Origin: Antilocapra americana
Taxonomy: Eukaryota; Chordata; Mammalia; Artiodactyla; Antilocapridae
Direction: 5' to 3'
NCBI GenBank assembly: GCA_007570785.1
Contig: ML660777.1
Coordinates: 936,363 to 1,000,362 of the forward strand
DNA length: 64,000 nucleotides
In this document: in pieces, positions 23,203 to 33,512 of the stretch
Layout: each line of letters begins with the position of its first letter
Position numbering within the stretch: the stretch's first letter is position 1
Made by a program: the position numbers and the translations under genes
Notes under the pieces: generated by a model
Database searches by the model: none
What the model was told of the DNA's origin: nothing
Seen by the model: the letters and a program-made list of their open reading frames with translations, nothing else

Positions 23203-23546
23203 AGTTCAGTTCAGTCATTCAGTCATGTCCCACTCTTTGCAACCCCACAGACTGCAGCACACCAGGCCTCCCTGTCCATCACCAACTCCCAGAGTTTACT
23301 CAAAATCATGTCCACTGACCCAGTGATGCCATCCAACCATCTCATCTCTATCACCCTCTTCTCCTCCCACCTTCAATTTTTCTCAGCATCAAGGTCTTTT
23401 CAAATGAGTCAGTTCTTTGCATCAGGTGGCCAAAGTCTTCGGCTCTCAGCTTTCTTTATAGTCCACCTCTCACACGCATACATGACAACTGGAAAAAACC
23501 ATAGCTTTAAAAAAAAAAAAAACCAACTGAGCCACAAGGGAAGCCC
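23203..23546 (-). mobile_element. Chimeric element: SINE head, poly-T, BovB 3' end
   Basis: On the minus strand this begins GGGCTTCCCTTGTGGCTCAGTTGG (tRNA-type SINE head), then about 14 T, then BovB sequence from AAAGCTATGGTTTTT to the TTCAG-type tail. An internal BovB block (GAACTGTGGTGTTGGAGAAG through CTCCAATAC) is deleted. The host BovB resumes on the other side. The flanking TGACCAATC and TGAACAAAC could be a decayed target duplication. Confidence 0.75.
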
Positions 23547-24060
23547 ATGAACAAACTAGACAGCATATTAAAAAGCAGAGACATGACTTTGCCAACAAAG
23601 GTCCATCTAGTCAAAGCTATGGTTTTTCCAGTAGTCATGTATGGATGTGAGAATTGGACTATAAATAAAGCTGAGCACCAAAGAATTTATGCGTTTGAAC
23701 TGTGGTGTTGGAGGAGACTCTTGAGAGTCCCTTGGATTGCAAGGAGATCCATTAAGTCCATCCTAAAGGAGATCAGTCCTGGGTGTTCATTGGAAGGACT
23801 GGTGTTGAAGCTGAAGCTCCAGTACTTTGGCCACTTCGTGCGAAGAGTTGACTCATTGGAAAAGACCTTGATGCTGGGTAAGATTGAGGGCAGGAAGAGA
23901 AAGGGACAACAGAGGATGAGATGGTTGGATGGCATCACCGACTCAATGGACATGGGTTTGGTTAAACTCCAGGAGTTGGTGACGGACAGGGAGGCCTGGC
24001 ATGCTTCAGTCCATGGGGTCACAAAGAGTAGGACATGACTAAATGACTGAACTGAACTGA
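23547..24060 (+). mobile_element. BovB LINE, 3' piece
   Basis: The open frame 23547-24038 (163 codons) shows the RTE C-terminus: [62 protein letters not shown]. It ends CTGAACTGAACTGA. It is the continuation of 23106-23202. Confidence 0.9.
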
Positions 24061-26119
24061 CAGTCAGCTCTAGAACTCTAAGAAGCTCTAATTGTACATA
24101 TGTTACTGCTAAAATATCAACAAAACACTCCTACTTAAGAGATATGTGTGTATCTATACATGTATTTGCATATGTACAGTGTATCATAAACTTAACAGTA
24201 ACTCACTGATGCATAACTCAGTGTCTGGAGACATCTCATATCTCAAATAAACCAGAGAATCTGTAATAAAGTTGCCAAAATAAATATCATGAAGTCTTCC
24301 TGCTAGAGTTCATATCCCCTCCAATAACTCCATGCAACAGTGGTTGAAAGAGGTAGCTAACAATGTGGGAGTGAAGGGGATCAGAATATAACAAAATATG
24401 CCACTTTGCAAAAAGAATTCTTTTTGAGCTGAAGGCAGCTGAAAAACAGCAGATATCAGAGAAGCTCTCTGCCCTCCAGCTCTCTGTCTAAAAGAAGGGC
24501 ACAAATTTCCCTTTGTAAAGGTGACACAAAGATTTACTTTAAAAGGTGTCCTCATCTCTTGTACCAGGAAGAGGAGACTGTCTCTGAAGACAACTCTTAC
24601 TACCAGAGATGATTGAGTCTACATAACAAACCTTACTGAACAACTATGATCATCCCTATATTTTCTAATCATCTTTCTGCAATTTACCCCCTTGGAAGCC
24701 CAAATTCCCATTTCCTTTGTCTGCTCACTTCTCTTCAATTTATCACCTTTTATTAAAACAGGATAGAAGTCCCAAGTCTAATCACCTCTTTGGGGTTTTG
24801 ACTTCTCTTCGATGAAGCCCCCGTGCAAGTAAAGATGTTAAAATTTGTATGCCTGTTAATCTGTTGCCAGGTTAATCCACTGGCCCTAGTGACAGAATCT
24901 AAAAGGACAGAGGAAAAGCTTTCCATCCCTTACAGGAGGAAAAAATATAGGAGAAAGACTAACGGTAAATAGAATGAAATAGGGCCTCTTTCCTGTAGGG
25001 CTTAGGGAGGTCTTTAATGTATTAAAATTCGTTGTGAATCTCCAAAGAGAATAATTCACTGTTTCCTAAACTTATTTAACCAAAGATCCTCTTTTTTCTC
25101 AAAGCCATATTTATATTTCCAGTGAGGATTATACCTACTCTCTTGTCCTTCAATCACCTCCTCTACAGCGTTGGAGATTTCCTTCAAAACATCCAGTGAG
25201 GAACTTACAGGGGAAACTAATGTTAAGGAGACTTGCTTGAAAACACCTGAAAAACCTAAAAGTATAGTCTGAAAGAGTTGAAATGATAATTGAATATTAC
25301 ATAATATTCCTCCTCATGTCTATTTCATTCCCTCCTTGAAATGGTGAGTGTGTGAAATCCACACTTGAAAATGAGGACAGAAATGCTGAGTCAATGGAAG
25401 TCCAAGTTTCAGCATGATGCTTCTGAAATAATGAGGAATTTTCCAAGAAGTTTTAGGTAGTACTTTCTGGTTGAAGGGGGAAAAAAATGTTCCACAAAAA
25501 ACATTCTTTGGTGAAGTCAAAGCTTAGTCACTCAGCAGAAAAAAGAGAGATGTCCACATGGGAACTGGTGAGGATGGCCACACTGTGGGCCTGGGGGCTG
25601 CAGCCAGGACTTACAGAACAGGGGAGAGGGGCTGGGTTTCTGTGCCCACCACATGGAGAACAGAGAGAACAAAGTGGAACACAAGCTGCAGCCAGTGTAT
25701 TCTGGATCGGATGGAGCAGACAAGCCACAGGCAATGCCAGAGAGGACCAGATCTCTGGCTCCAGGCACACCCCAGCACGATCAGTTTTCTAATCCTCCTA
25801 AGTCGCCCCAAGCCTCTGAGCTTTGGTCCTTAAGTCAACTCAATATCAGTGATGATATCTCGTGTGCCTGCGGACCACACGTGTGCTGGATAGACCTGGA
25901 AAGGACTAGTCAGGACTCAGACCTGTGACCTGTGACCCTAGGACGGTCCTCCTGCTAGGCTCCCACCATGGAATTGGGATTCTTGCAGGACCATGGTCCA
26001 CACTCTGGACAAGGTGGTCTGGGAGGAGGGGCCAGGGCTGAAAGAAAGTCCAGGTTCCATTCACCAAGCCGCGGCACCCTTTTAGAGTTAGTCCCAAGTG
26101 AATCCTTCTTCATGAAAGC
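24061..26119. other. Largely unique intron with possible LTR fragment
   Basis: No exon recognised. 25558-25928 is GC-richer with overlapping short frames on both strands; none has a known domain. Frames at 24310-24555 and 25320-25520 (minus) are unremarkable. Confidence 0.45.
24640..24945 (+). mobile_element. Possible ERV1-type solo LTR fragment
   Basis: GGGGTTTTGACTTCTCTTCGATG, GCAAGTAAAGATGTTAAAATTTG, GCCTGTTAATCTGTTGCCAGG and TCTAAAAGGACAGAGGAAAAGC resemble the R-U5 end of gammaretrovirus-like LTRs. No coding sequence is present. Family not assigned. Confidence 0.35.
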
Positions 26120-26325
26120 ACAGTCTATCCGTCCACCTGCAATTCAGGAGACGTGGGTTCCATCCCTAGGTCAGGAAGATCCCCTGGAGAAAGGAATCGT
26201 TAGGCATTCCAGTATTCTTTCCTGGACAATTCCATGGACAGAGGAGATTGGAGGGCTATAGTCCATGGAGTTGCAAAGAGTCAGACAAGACTGAGCAACT
26301 AACACTTTGATTTAAAAAAAAAAAA
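26120..26325 (+). mobile_element. Bov-tA SINE, first arm of inverted pair
   Basis: TCCACCTGCAATTCAGGAGACGTGGG to GTTGCAAAGAGTCAGACAAGACTGAGCAACTAACACTTTG and a 13-base A run. Confidence 0.85.
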
Positions 26326-26342
26326 AGTAGGGTGCCACAAAA

Positions 26343-26446
26343 GCCATTCTCTCCTCCAGGGGACCTTCCCGACCCAGGGGCTGAACCCGGGTCTCCTCCT
26401 GCCTTGCAGGCAGATTCTTTACCATCTGAGCCACATGGGAAGCCCA
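26343..26446 (-). mobile_element. Bov-tA SINE head half, second arm
   Basis: CCATTCTCTCCTCCAGGGGACCTTCCCGACCC to CCATCTGAGCCACATGGGAAGCCC. It is opposite in orientation to the copy just before it, so the two head halves can pair. Confidence 0.85.
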
Positions 26447-26599
26447 AGCCTATCAAAATCACACAATTTAATCAAATTTTATTTATTTAATCAGAGCTAT
26501 CCATCAGACTCAGGCATCTAAAACATAGCTGAAAACAGGAACTAAATAAATAAACAAAAAGGGCTTCCAATGAGCAAATGGCCTAAAGCCTAGGGGATT

Positions 26600-26745
26600 A
26601 AAGATCATGAATAATCCTCATTTGTTCATTAAATACAGTCCTCCTTAAGTGCTGGTAATTGAGCCAGGGCACTGTGTATGGATAAAATGACAACAAAACC
26701 AGACATGGTTCCTGCCTGCAGGGAAGAAGACATCAAGCGTGCATT
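26600..26745 (-). mobile_element. L2 LINE fragment
   Basis: TGTTCATTAAATACAGTCC, GAGCCAGGGCACTGTGTATGG and CAGACATGGTTCCTGCCTGCAGGGAAG follow L2 reverse complement. Confidence 0.45.
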
Positions 26746-27445
26746 TAGAGTTCTGTTGATAGCTAGCCCCCTTGTTTTACAAACAACTCCACTTAGTTCT
26801 GTTGTTGTTGTCTAAAGCCGCTACCTATTAGACTCAGCAAATTAACAGTGGGCAAAGAGCTGCTACTGGCAGCCACCTGCAAGCAAGGCCAAACATCAAG
26901 GCCTGACAAGGCAGGAGACAAAACAAGAGTTCACAAAGCTAAGCAGACCAAGGGTAGATGTGGCGAGGACAGTCAATCCCACCCGCCTTGACAGATCCAG
27001 ACAGCACAGCTGAATCCCAGCTGCTTTTCATACTCGAGGCCTTAGCAATGACTGTGAGACATTAAAAAAAAAATCAAACAATGAATAACAGTTTCATGTG
27101 AGAAGAAAAGAATGTGTAATATATCTTAGAGAGATTTCCATCAACACAGTTAAAGAACAGAAACAGTGTGATGGTTCAAGATGCCAACCATCACATTTCA
27201 GAAAACACTGTTACCTCTTCTATCCTGGCATTCCAGATAATGAAGGTTTTACCCTACTTTTGATTTCAAGTATGTCTTTGCAAAATGCTCAACTCCAACT
27301 CTTGAGGTTCGTTAAACTTTGTTTCACTTTACAACTAACCACGTGCAGAGAAGGATGAGATGATTCTGCTAAAACTGGTCATCACAACAAAACAGCTCTA
27401 ATTCCAAGTTCCAGAAATTACATCACTGACCACACTCCCACCCTC
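26746..27445. other. Unique intronic DNA
   Basis: No element recognised; frame 27098-27358 (+) is not familiar. Confidence 0.45.
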
Positions 27446-27460
27446 AAAAATCCACCAGAA

Positions 27461-27579
27461 CCCGGAGGGGAAGCATATGTAAACCCATGGTGATATCATG
27501 ACAATGTATGGCAAAAACAATAATAATAAAAAAATAAATAAATAAATAAAGAACAAGCTTTTGGTATTGTCAAAAAAAA
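27461..27579 (+). mobile_element. Very short L1 3' end with 3' transduction
   Basis: Only the last 70-odd bases of L1 (AAGCATATGTAAACCCATGG to ATGGCAAAAACAATAATAA) are present. They are followed by an ATAAATAAAT-type tail, then 21 non-L1 bases (start GAACAAGCTTTTGG), then a second A run. The 15-base repeat AAAAATCCACCAGAA flanks the whole at 27446-27460 and 27580-27594. Confidence 0.88.
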
Positions 27580-27794
27580 AAAAATCCACCAGAAACACTT
27601 TTGCTGAGAAGAGGGTTGAACACATTGGAAAATGTAAACTAACGGTCATTTTTTTTTTTTTTTTAATTTGGAAGAAGATTCACTAAATGCCTGAAAGACC
27701 AGAGAGCACATCTCTGCTGGAAAGCAGGACCGGAGATCTGAAGTCAAATCACAACTGCCCTGGCGCAGAAGAGCATCATGCTGGGATTTAAACA

Positions 27795-28065
27795 TAAGAT
27801 CTGTCCAGAGAAAGACAAACACTGTATGTTATTACCTATATGTGGACTCTAAAAAAACAAAATGAATGAATGAATATAGCAAAACAGAAACAGACTCACA
27901 GATACAGACCACAAATTAGTGGAGGGTGGAGGGAAGGGGGAGGGGCACGATAGGGGTAGGAGATTAAGAAAGGTACAAACTAGCAGGTATAAAATAAACT
28001 ACAAGGATATACTGTACAGCACAGGGAATTTAATATTTTATAATAACTTTAAATATGAAATGTGG
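27795..28065 (+). mobile_element. Older L1 3' UTR end
   Basis: CACTGTATGTTATTACCTATATGTGGACTCTAAAAAA, GAAACAGACTCACAGATACAGACC and TACTGTACAGCACAGGGAATTTAATATTTTATAATAAC are L1 3' UTR motifs. Confidence 0.8.
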
Positions 28066-28730
28066 AAGACTCGGGGGTAAATGCTCCAAATGAGATCTAA
28101 CAACCTTGCAGATAGAAATGTTTAATTCTTTGCTCTTAATTCAGGGTGTAAATCAAATCAATGACAGGCTTGGGGAGGTAGAGATGAGTAGAGAAGCAGT
28201 GAGGGGAGGAAGGGGAAGATGGATGAAGGAAAAGGGTTTTCTGTGCCTCCCTGGCAAGCAGATGTGAGGACAGGACACAGCACAATGCAGCCGTGCTCGC
28301 AATTACCAAGACTTGGAAACAGTTTCTGGTGTCCAGGCATGTTTCTTCCACTCAGAAACCTTCGAACACACTATGAGATTCATTTCCACCCATGGTGGGG
28401 AGGTATGCACTGTCTCGACAAAGTTCTAAGCATTAGAACAGCATGGATTACCCTCCACCCTGATGGTCTTCAAACGTTTGCGCTCACATAACCCCAAAAG
28501 GATTTTGAAAAACTCAACATGCCCTAGCACATTTTAAGTTAACATTAAGAATTTTTCATGGTATGTTGAAAAAGCTGCAAGAGATGTGGACTGCCAGCAT
28601 GATATATATCAACATTTTAAAATACAGCAACTACATCATTTTGTACATATATCCAACAGAATGATCACTCATACACAAACGTAGATTCACAGTGAGATTT
28701 CTGAAGGTTAAGCCTCAGAAGCCCTTGAGT
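28066..28730. other. Unique intronic DNA
   Basis: No element recognised; the minus frames at 28136-28351 and 28158-28340 are chance overlaps. Confidence 0.45.
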
Positions 28731-28912
28731 AAGCGAGTGAAAGTCACTCAGTCCTGTCCAACTCTTTGCAACCCATGGAATACACAGTCCACGGAATTCT
28801 CTAGGCCAAAATGCTGGAGTGGGTAGCCTTTTCCTTCTGCAGGGGATCTTCCCAATCCAGGGATCGAACTCAGGTCTCCTGTACTGCAGGCAGATTCTTT
28901 ACCTTACTTGCA
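28731..28912 (-). mobile_element. Bov-tA SINE (A2-like)
   Basis: AGTGAAAGTCACTCAGTCCTGTCCAACTC to GCAGGCAGATTCTTTACC; the head tip is missing. Confidence 0.85.
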
Positions 28913-29234
28913 TAAATAAACTTACCAGCAATAAACTCACTAGGTCATGTGAATTTGTAAACTCTGCAATAGTAAGCTATGTAACTGCAGTGGGTTAAGA
29001 CCACTCTCTCTTCTCCGAATTCCAGCTCCTCATACATCTTGGATTGGGTGACACTGTGCCGGTTGGGAATTTTTAACTTATAATTTTTAATTCTTTTTCT
29101 TCAAGAAAAGCTCTTAAATTTGGTAATTCAAGTACCACAAAACCTAGCAGAGAACAGTAAATAGATGATTAAGAATACTAGTTAGCTCGAGTCTCCTGGG
29201 AGACCAGGAGAGAATAATGCAGGAATAGTTAAGT

Positions 29235-29309
29235 TATTGGGAAATCTTGTTAGAGGTAAGTCCATTACCTTCTCAGTATTGGGAAATCTTGTTAGAGGTA
29301 AGTCCATTA
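29235..29309. repeat. Tandem duplication, 33-base unit, period 42
   Basis: TATTGGGAAATCTTGTTAGA... occurs identically at 29235-29267 and 29277-29309 with a 9-base spacer. Identity suggests a recent event. Confidence 0.9.
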
Positions 29310-29398
29310 TGAAGCAAGGGCAGGAAGGAGGGAGGAATTAATAGGCTTTTCCTGCATTCATTTATTTTTCTCCACTAACACGCTGTATTTTCTTTTTT

Positions 29399-29818
29399 TT
29401 TTTTTCTTCAGCTAAGAAAACAAAAGAGATGATTTATTGTACACGTTACATTCAGCCACAGCTGAGAAGATAACTAGACCGTAGTTATCACTGGTCCAGG
29501 GCAAAGGACCAAAAGGGAGGGCTTTGATATGAGCAAGGTGGGTCTCTCAAAGGTGGTCAAGGCGATCAGAACGGCCACAGATGTTCCAGATCCACTGAGA
29601 AGTTCTAGATAGTAGGCATGCAGTCCACAATTTGTACCAGCGTCCCTGGCCTCTGGCTTCCCCTGTTTCTGCTGCTGTGGTTTCCATGGGTGTGCAAGTT
29701 TACTTGGACCTCTGCCTCACCTTTCTTCTTCTGCGCTTCAGCCTGCGCACGCGCTTCTTCCTCCATTTCGCTTTCATGGCGCAGAGGTCTCTCAAAAGAT
29801 GGCGCTAAGGCAGAGAGC
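29399..29818 (-). pseudogene. RPL41P: RPL41 processed pseudogene (retrocopy) with intact 25-codon frame
   Basis: Read on the minus strand, 29777-29700 is ATG to TAA with 25 codons. The protein is the tiny, almost all Arg/Lys ribosomal protein L41, beginning MKAKWRKKR and ending RQRSK. From memory of RPL41 it differs at four sites (R2K, M10V, K16R, M20V). The spliced RPL41 leader (ending CTCTGCGCC before ATG) and the 3' UTR are present without introns. An AATAAA (TTTATT at 29433-29438 on plus) is followed by a tail of A residues, seen as T on plus at about 29392-29405. A 14-base direct repeat GTATTTTCTTTTTT flanks it (about 29385-29398 and 29819-29832), the mark of L1-mediated insertion. It has no promoter of its own here, so I call it a pseudogene although the frame is open. 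Confidence 0.9.
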
Positions 29819-29832
29819 GTATTTTCTTTTTT

Positions 29833-29939
29833 AAAAGATTTTTATTGGAGTATAGTTGACTTACCATGTTGTGTTCATTTCAGGTGTACAGCAAAGTGAA
29901 TCAGTTGTACATATATACATGTATATATGGCTGTATGTA
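29833..29939 (-). mobile_element. L1 3' tail fragment
   Basis: TTTTTATTGGAGTATAGTTGACTTACCATGTTGTG and TTTCAGGTGTACAGCAAAGTGAATCAGTTGTACATATA are the reverse complement of an older L1 3' end. The RPL41 retrocopy landed at its A-rich end. Confidence 0.85.

Positions 29940-29996
<57 letters not shown>
29940..29996. repeat. (TG)n(TA)n microsatellite
   Basis: TGTGTGTGTG followed by about 21 TA units, inside the L1/BovB junction. Likely length-variable. Confidence 0.93.
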
Positions 29997-29999
<3 letters not shown>

Positions 30000-30002
30000 G
30001 CT

Positions 30003-30226
30003 GTTTCTGTTTAGTCACCAAGTCGTGTCCAACTCTTTGAGACCCCATGGACTGCAGCACGCCAGGCCTCCCTGTCCCCCATCATCTCCCGGAGTTTGCC
30101 CAAGTTCATGTCCATTGCCTCAGTGATGCCATCCAACCATTTCATCCTCTGTCGCCCTCTTCCCCTTCTGCCTTCAGTCTTTCCCAGCATCAGGGTCTCT
30201 TCTAACGAGTCGGCTGTTTGCCAGCA
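30003..30226 (-). mobile_element. BovB LINE 3' end
   Basis: TTTAGTCACCAAGTCGTGTCC, CACGCCAGGCCTCCCTGTCC, GATGCCATCCAACCATTTCATCC, CAGCATCAGGGTCTCTTC. Confidence 0.87.
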
Positions 30227-30247
30227 TAGACATAATATATCCACTCT

Positions 30248-31060
30248 TTCTTCTAAACTTTTTATTTTGTACTGGGGTATAACCGACTAACATACAATGC
30301 TGTGGTCAGTTCAGGTGAGCAGTAAAGGAACCCAGCCATTTGTATACATGCACCCGTTCTCCCCCAAACTCCCCTCCCATTCGGCCCAGCACACAACATG
30401 GAACAGAGTTCCATAAGCTATACAGTAGGTCCCTGTTGGTTACCCATCCCAAATATAGCAGTGTGTACTGTCCATGTATCCACTCTGTTTTAAGGTTCTT
30501 TTCCCATAGGGGCCATTACAGAGCACTGAGTAGAGTTCCTGGTGCTATACTGGAGGTTCTCATTGCCTGCAAGTGTGCGGAGTAGATTCAGTCACGTCTG
30601 ACTCTTTTCGACCTTATGGACTGTAGGCCGCCAGGCTCCTCTGCCCATGGGATTCTCCAGGCAAGAAAACTGGAGTGGGTTGCCATGCCCTCCTTCAGGG
30701 GAGCTTCCTGATCCAGGGATGGAACCTGCCATCTCCTGCATTCAGGCGGATTCTTTACCGCTGAGCCACGGGGGAAGCCCAAGTTCTTCTCAGTTATCTG
30801 TTGCACAAACAGTAGTGTTTAAATATGTCAACCACAGTCTCCCATTTATCCCTCTCACTCCCATCTCCTGGTAACCATAAGTTTGTCTTCTAGACCTGTG
30901 ACTCTACTTCAGTTTTGTAAATAAGTTCATTTGTATCCCTTTGAGATTCCACATATAAATGGTATCATATTTGTCTTCCTGTGTCCGACTTACTTCACTC
31001 AGGATGACAGTCTGTAGGTCCAGCCATGTTGCTGCAAACTGCATCATTTTGTCCTTTTTA
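30248..31060 (-). mobile_element. L1 3' region, copy A, interrupted by a SINE
   Basis: TTTTTATTTTGTACTGGGGTATAACCGAC, CTATACAGTAGGTCCCTGTTGG, AAATAAGTTCATTTGTATCCC, CACTCAGGATGACAGTCTGTAGGTCC. It stops at ACTGCATCATTTTGTCC, where a second L1 begins. Confidence 0.87.
30575..30781 (-). mobile_element. Bov-tA SINE inserted in L1
   Basis: GATTCAGTCACGTCTGACTC to TTTACCGCTGAGCCACGGGGGAAGCCC. L1 sequence (GTAGAGTTCCTGGTGC before, AACAGTAGTGTTTAAATATG after) lies on both sides. Confidence 0.9.
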
Positions 31061-32375
31061 AAAATAACTTTAAACTTTATTTTGTATTGGATATACCCAG
31101 TTAACAATGTCTTGATAGTTTCAAGTGAACATGGGTGGAGGGACTCAGCCATACATGTAACCATTACAATGGTTAAACATGTAGCCCTTCTCCCCTATCC
31201 AGGCTGGAACATAGCACTGAATAGAGTTTCATGTGCTATACAGTAGGTTCTTATTGGTTATATATTTTAAATATAGCAGTGTGTACATGACCATCCCATA
31301 CTCCCTGATTATCCCCTCCCCCTGGCAACCATATGTTCATTTTCTAAGTCTGTGAGTCTCTTTCTGGTTTATAAGTTCATTTGTATCATTTCTTTTCAGA
31401 TTCTACATATAAAGGCTGTCATACTGTATTTCTCCTTCTCTGTCTGACTTACTTCATTCAGTATGACACGCTCTAGGTCCACCCATGTTACTGCAAATGG
31501 CATTATTTCATTTGTTTTAATGGCTGAGTAATATTTCATTGTATATATGTACCACATCTTCTTCATCTATTCCTCTGTCGATGGACATTTAGGTTGCTTC
31601 CATGTAGTGGAAATTCATGTATACATGTACTGGGGTGCATGTATCCTTTCAGTTTCTCTGGATACGTGCTCAGGAGTGGGACTGCATGGTCATATGGTAG
31701 CCCTATTTTTAGGTTTTTGAGGAACCTCCATACTGTTCTCCATAGTGGCTGTACCAATTTACATTCCCATCAACACTGTAGGAGGGTTCCCTTTCCTCCA
31801 CACCCTCTATGGCATTTATTGCTTGTAGACTTTTTGATGATGGCCATTCTCACTCATGTGAGGTGACACCTCATTGTAGTTTTGATTTGCATTTCTCTAA
31901 TAATTAGTGATACTGAGCATCTTTTCATATGCTTTTTTTTTTTTTTTTGACCATCTATATGTCTCCTTTGGAGAAACATTTAGTTACATCTTCTGCCCAT
32001 TTTTTGACTGGGTGGTTAGTTTTTTTCATATTGAGCTGCATGAGTTTTTTGTATATTTTGGAGATTAATTCCTTGTTGGCTGCTTCACTTGCAAATATTT
32101 ACTCTCATTCTGAGGATTGTCTTTTTGTTTATGATATTCTTTGCTGTACAACAGCTTTTAAGTTTAATTAGGTCCCATTTGTTTATTTTTGTTTATATTT
32201 TCATTATTCTAGGAGATGGATGAAAAAAAACCTTGCTGTGATTTATGTCAAAGAGTGCTCTGTCTATGTTTTCCTCTAAGAGTTTCATAGTGTACAGCTT
32301 TACATTTAGGCTTTTAATCCATTTTGAATTTACTTTTGTATATGGTAACATGGAGTATTTTCATTTCAATTCCCC
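31061..32375 (-). mobile_element. L1 3' region, copy B, about 1.3 kb
   Basis: Starts again at the L1 3' end (TTTATTTTGTATTGGATATACCC) and runs into ORF2: GCTGAGTAATATTTCATTGTATATATGTACC, GATTTGCATTTCTCTAATAATTAGTGA, TTTAAGTTTAATTAGGTCCCATTTG, TCAAAGAGTGCTCTGTC. Same orientation as copy A. Confidence 0.9.
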
Positions 32376-32408
32376 CACAAGTTTTTCTTCTAATGGAATA
32401 TAATTTTA

Positions 32409-32433
32409 CTCTCTGAGCCACCCAGGGAAGCCC
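32409..32433 (-). mobile_element. 25-base SINE head remnant with decayed target repeats
   Basis: Only CTGAGCCACCCAGGGAAGCC, the SINE head, is present. It is flanked by AATGGAATATAATTTTA and ATTAGAATATATTTTTA, similar 17-base sequences. Confidence 0.6.
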
Positions 32434-32888
32434 CATTAGAATATATTTTTATGTTTGACAATATTTCTTGATCACTCTATTCTATTTTGTACAATGGAAA
32501 TTTACATATGTAAACTGAAATTTATTTTAAAACTTTTCCTGTGACTATAATGTCTAAGAGTTTCAAAAGCATCTTTTGAATTGAGTTATTGTGAAGATTA
32601 TAATTTCACAATTGATCAAAACTACATAAACTTCACAAATAATGACTAAAAAGCAGAAATAAAGTTTGACTGAAAATGCATCTACTGAAATAAACAGGGC
32701 TTTAAAAAAAATGAAATGAACAGGGCTATGGTGTTTAACTAGTTAACATATCCACCACTGAATTTTACTTATTTCATTTTTATTCCTATTTTTCACTGTA
32801 ATAAATATGAACACTGAGAAACCTTGTTCACAGAGATTAGTAGATAAGAAAGGGAGGAGTAATATTATTGCCACATCACTCACTTCTT

Positions 32889-33465
32889 TCAGTTCAGTTC
32901 AGTTGCTCAGTCTGACTCTTTGCGACCCCATGAATCGCAGCATGCCAGGCTTTCCTGTCCATCACCAACTCCTGGAGTTTAACCAAACTCATGTCCATTG
33001 AGTTGGTGATGCCATCCAACCATCTCATCCTCTGTTGTCCCCTTCTCCTCTTGCCCCTAATCCTTCCCAGCATCAGGGTCTTTTCCAATGAGTCAGCTCT
33101 TCGCATGAGGTGGCCAAAGTATTGGAGTTTCAGCTTCAACATCAGTCCTTCCAATGAATATTCATGACTGATTTCCTTTACATGGACTGGTTTGATCTCC
33201 CTGCAGTCCAAGGGACTCTCAAGAGTCTTCTCCAACACCACAGTTCAAAAGCATCAATTCTTCGGTGCTCAGCTTTCTTCACTGTCCAACTCTCACATCC
33301 ATACATGACCACTGGAAAAACCATAGCCTTGACTAGATGGACCTTTGTTGGCAAAGTAATGTCTCTGCTTTTTAATGTGCTATCTAGGTTGGTCATAACT
33401 TTCCTTTCAAGGAGTAAGCGTCTTTTAATTTCATGGCTGCAATCACCATCTGCAGTCTTTCTAAA
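32889..33465 (-). mobile_element. BovB LINE 3' part
   Basis: TCAGTTCAGTTCAGTTGCTCAGTCTGACTC tail through to TTTCATGGCTGCAATCACCATCTGCAGT. The minus frame 33241-32894 shows [17 protein letters not shown] and [14 protein letters not shown]; the minus frame 33918-33178 continues with [20 protein letters not shown]. The two are in different frames. Confidence 0.9.
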
Positions 33466-33512
33466 ACCCAAAAGAGTCGGACATGACTTAGCAGCTGAAC
33501 AACAAAAGCACA
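33466..33512 (+). mobile_element. BovB/SINE 3' end scrap in opposite orientation
   Basis: AAAAGAGTCGGACATGACTTAGCAGCTGAACAAC is the sense 3' end shared by BovB and its SINEs, abutting the minus-strand copy above. Confidence 0.7.

Noticed and set aside
24640..24945. Intact endogenous retrovirus
   Set aside because: Only a faint LTR-like end is visible, with no adjoining coding region or second LTR.
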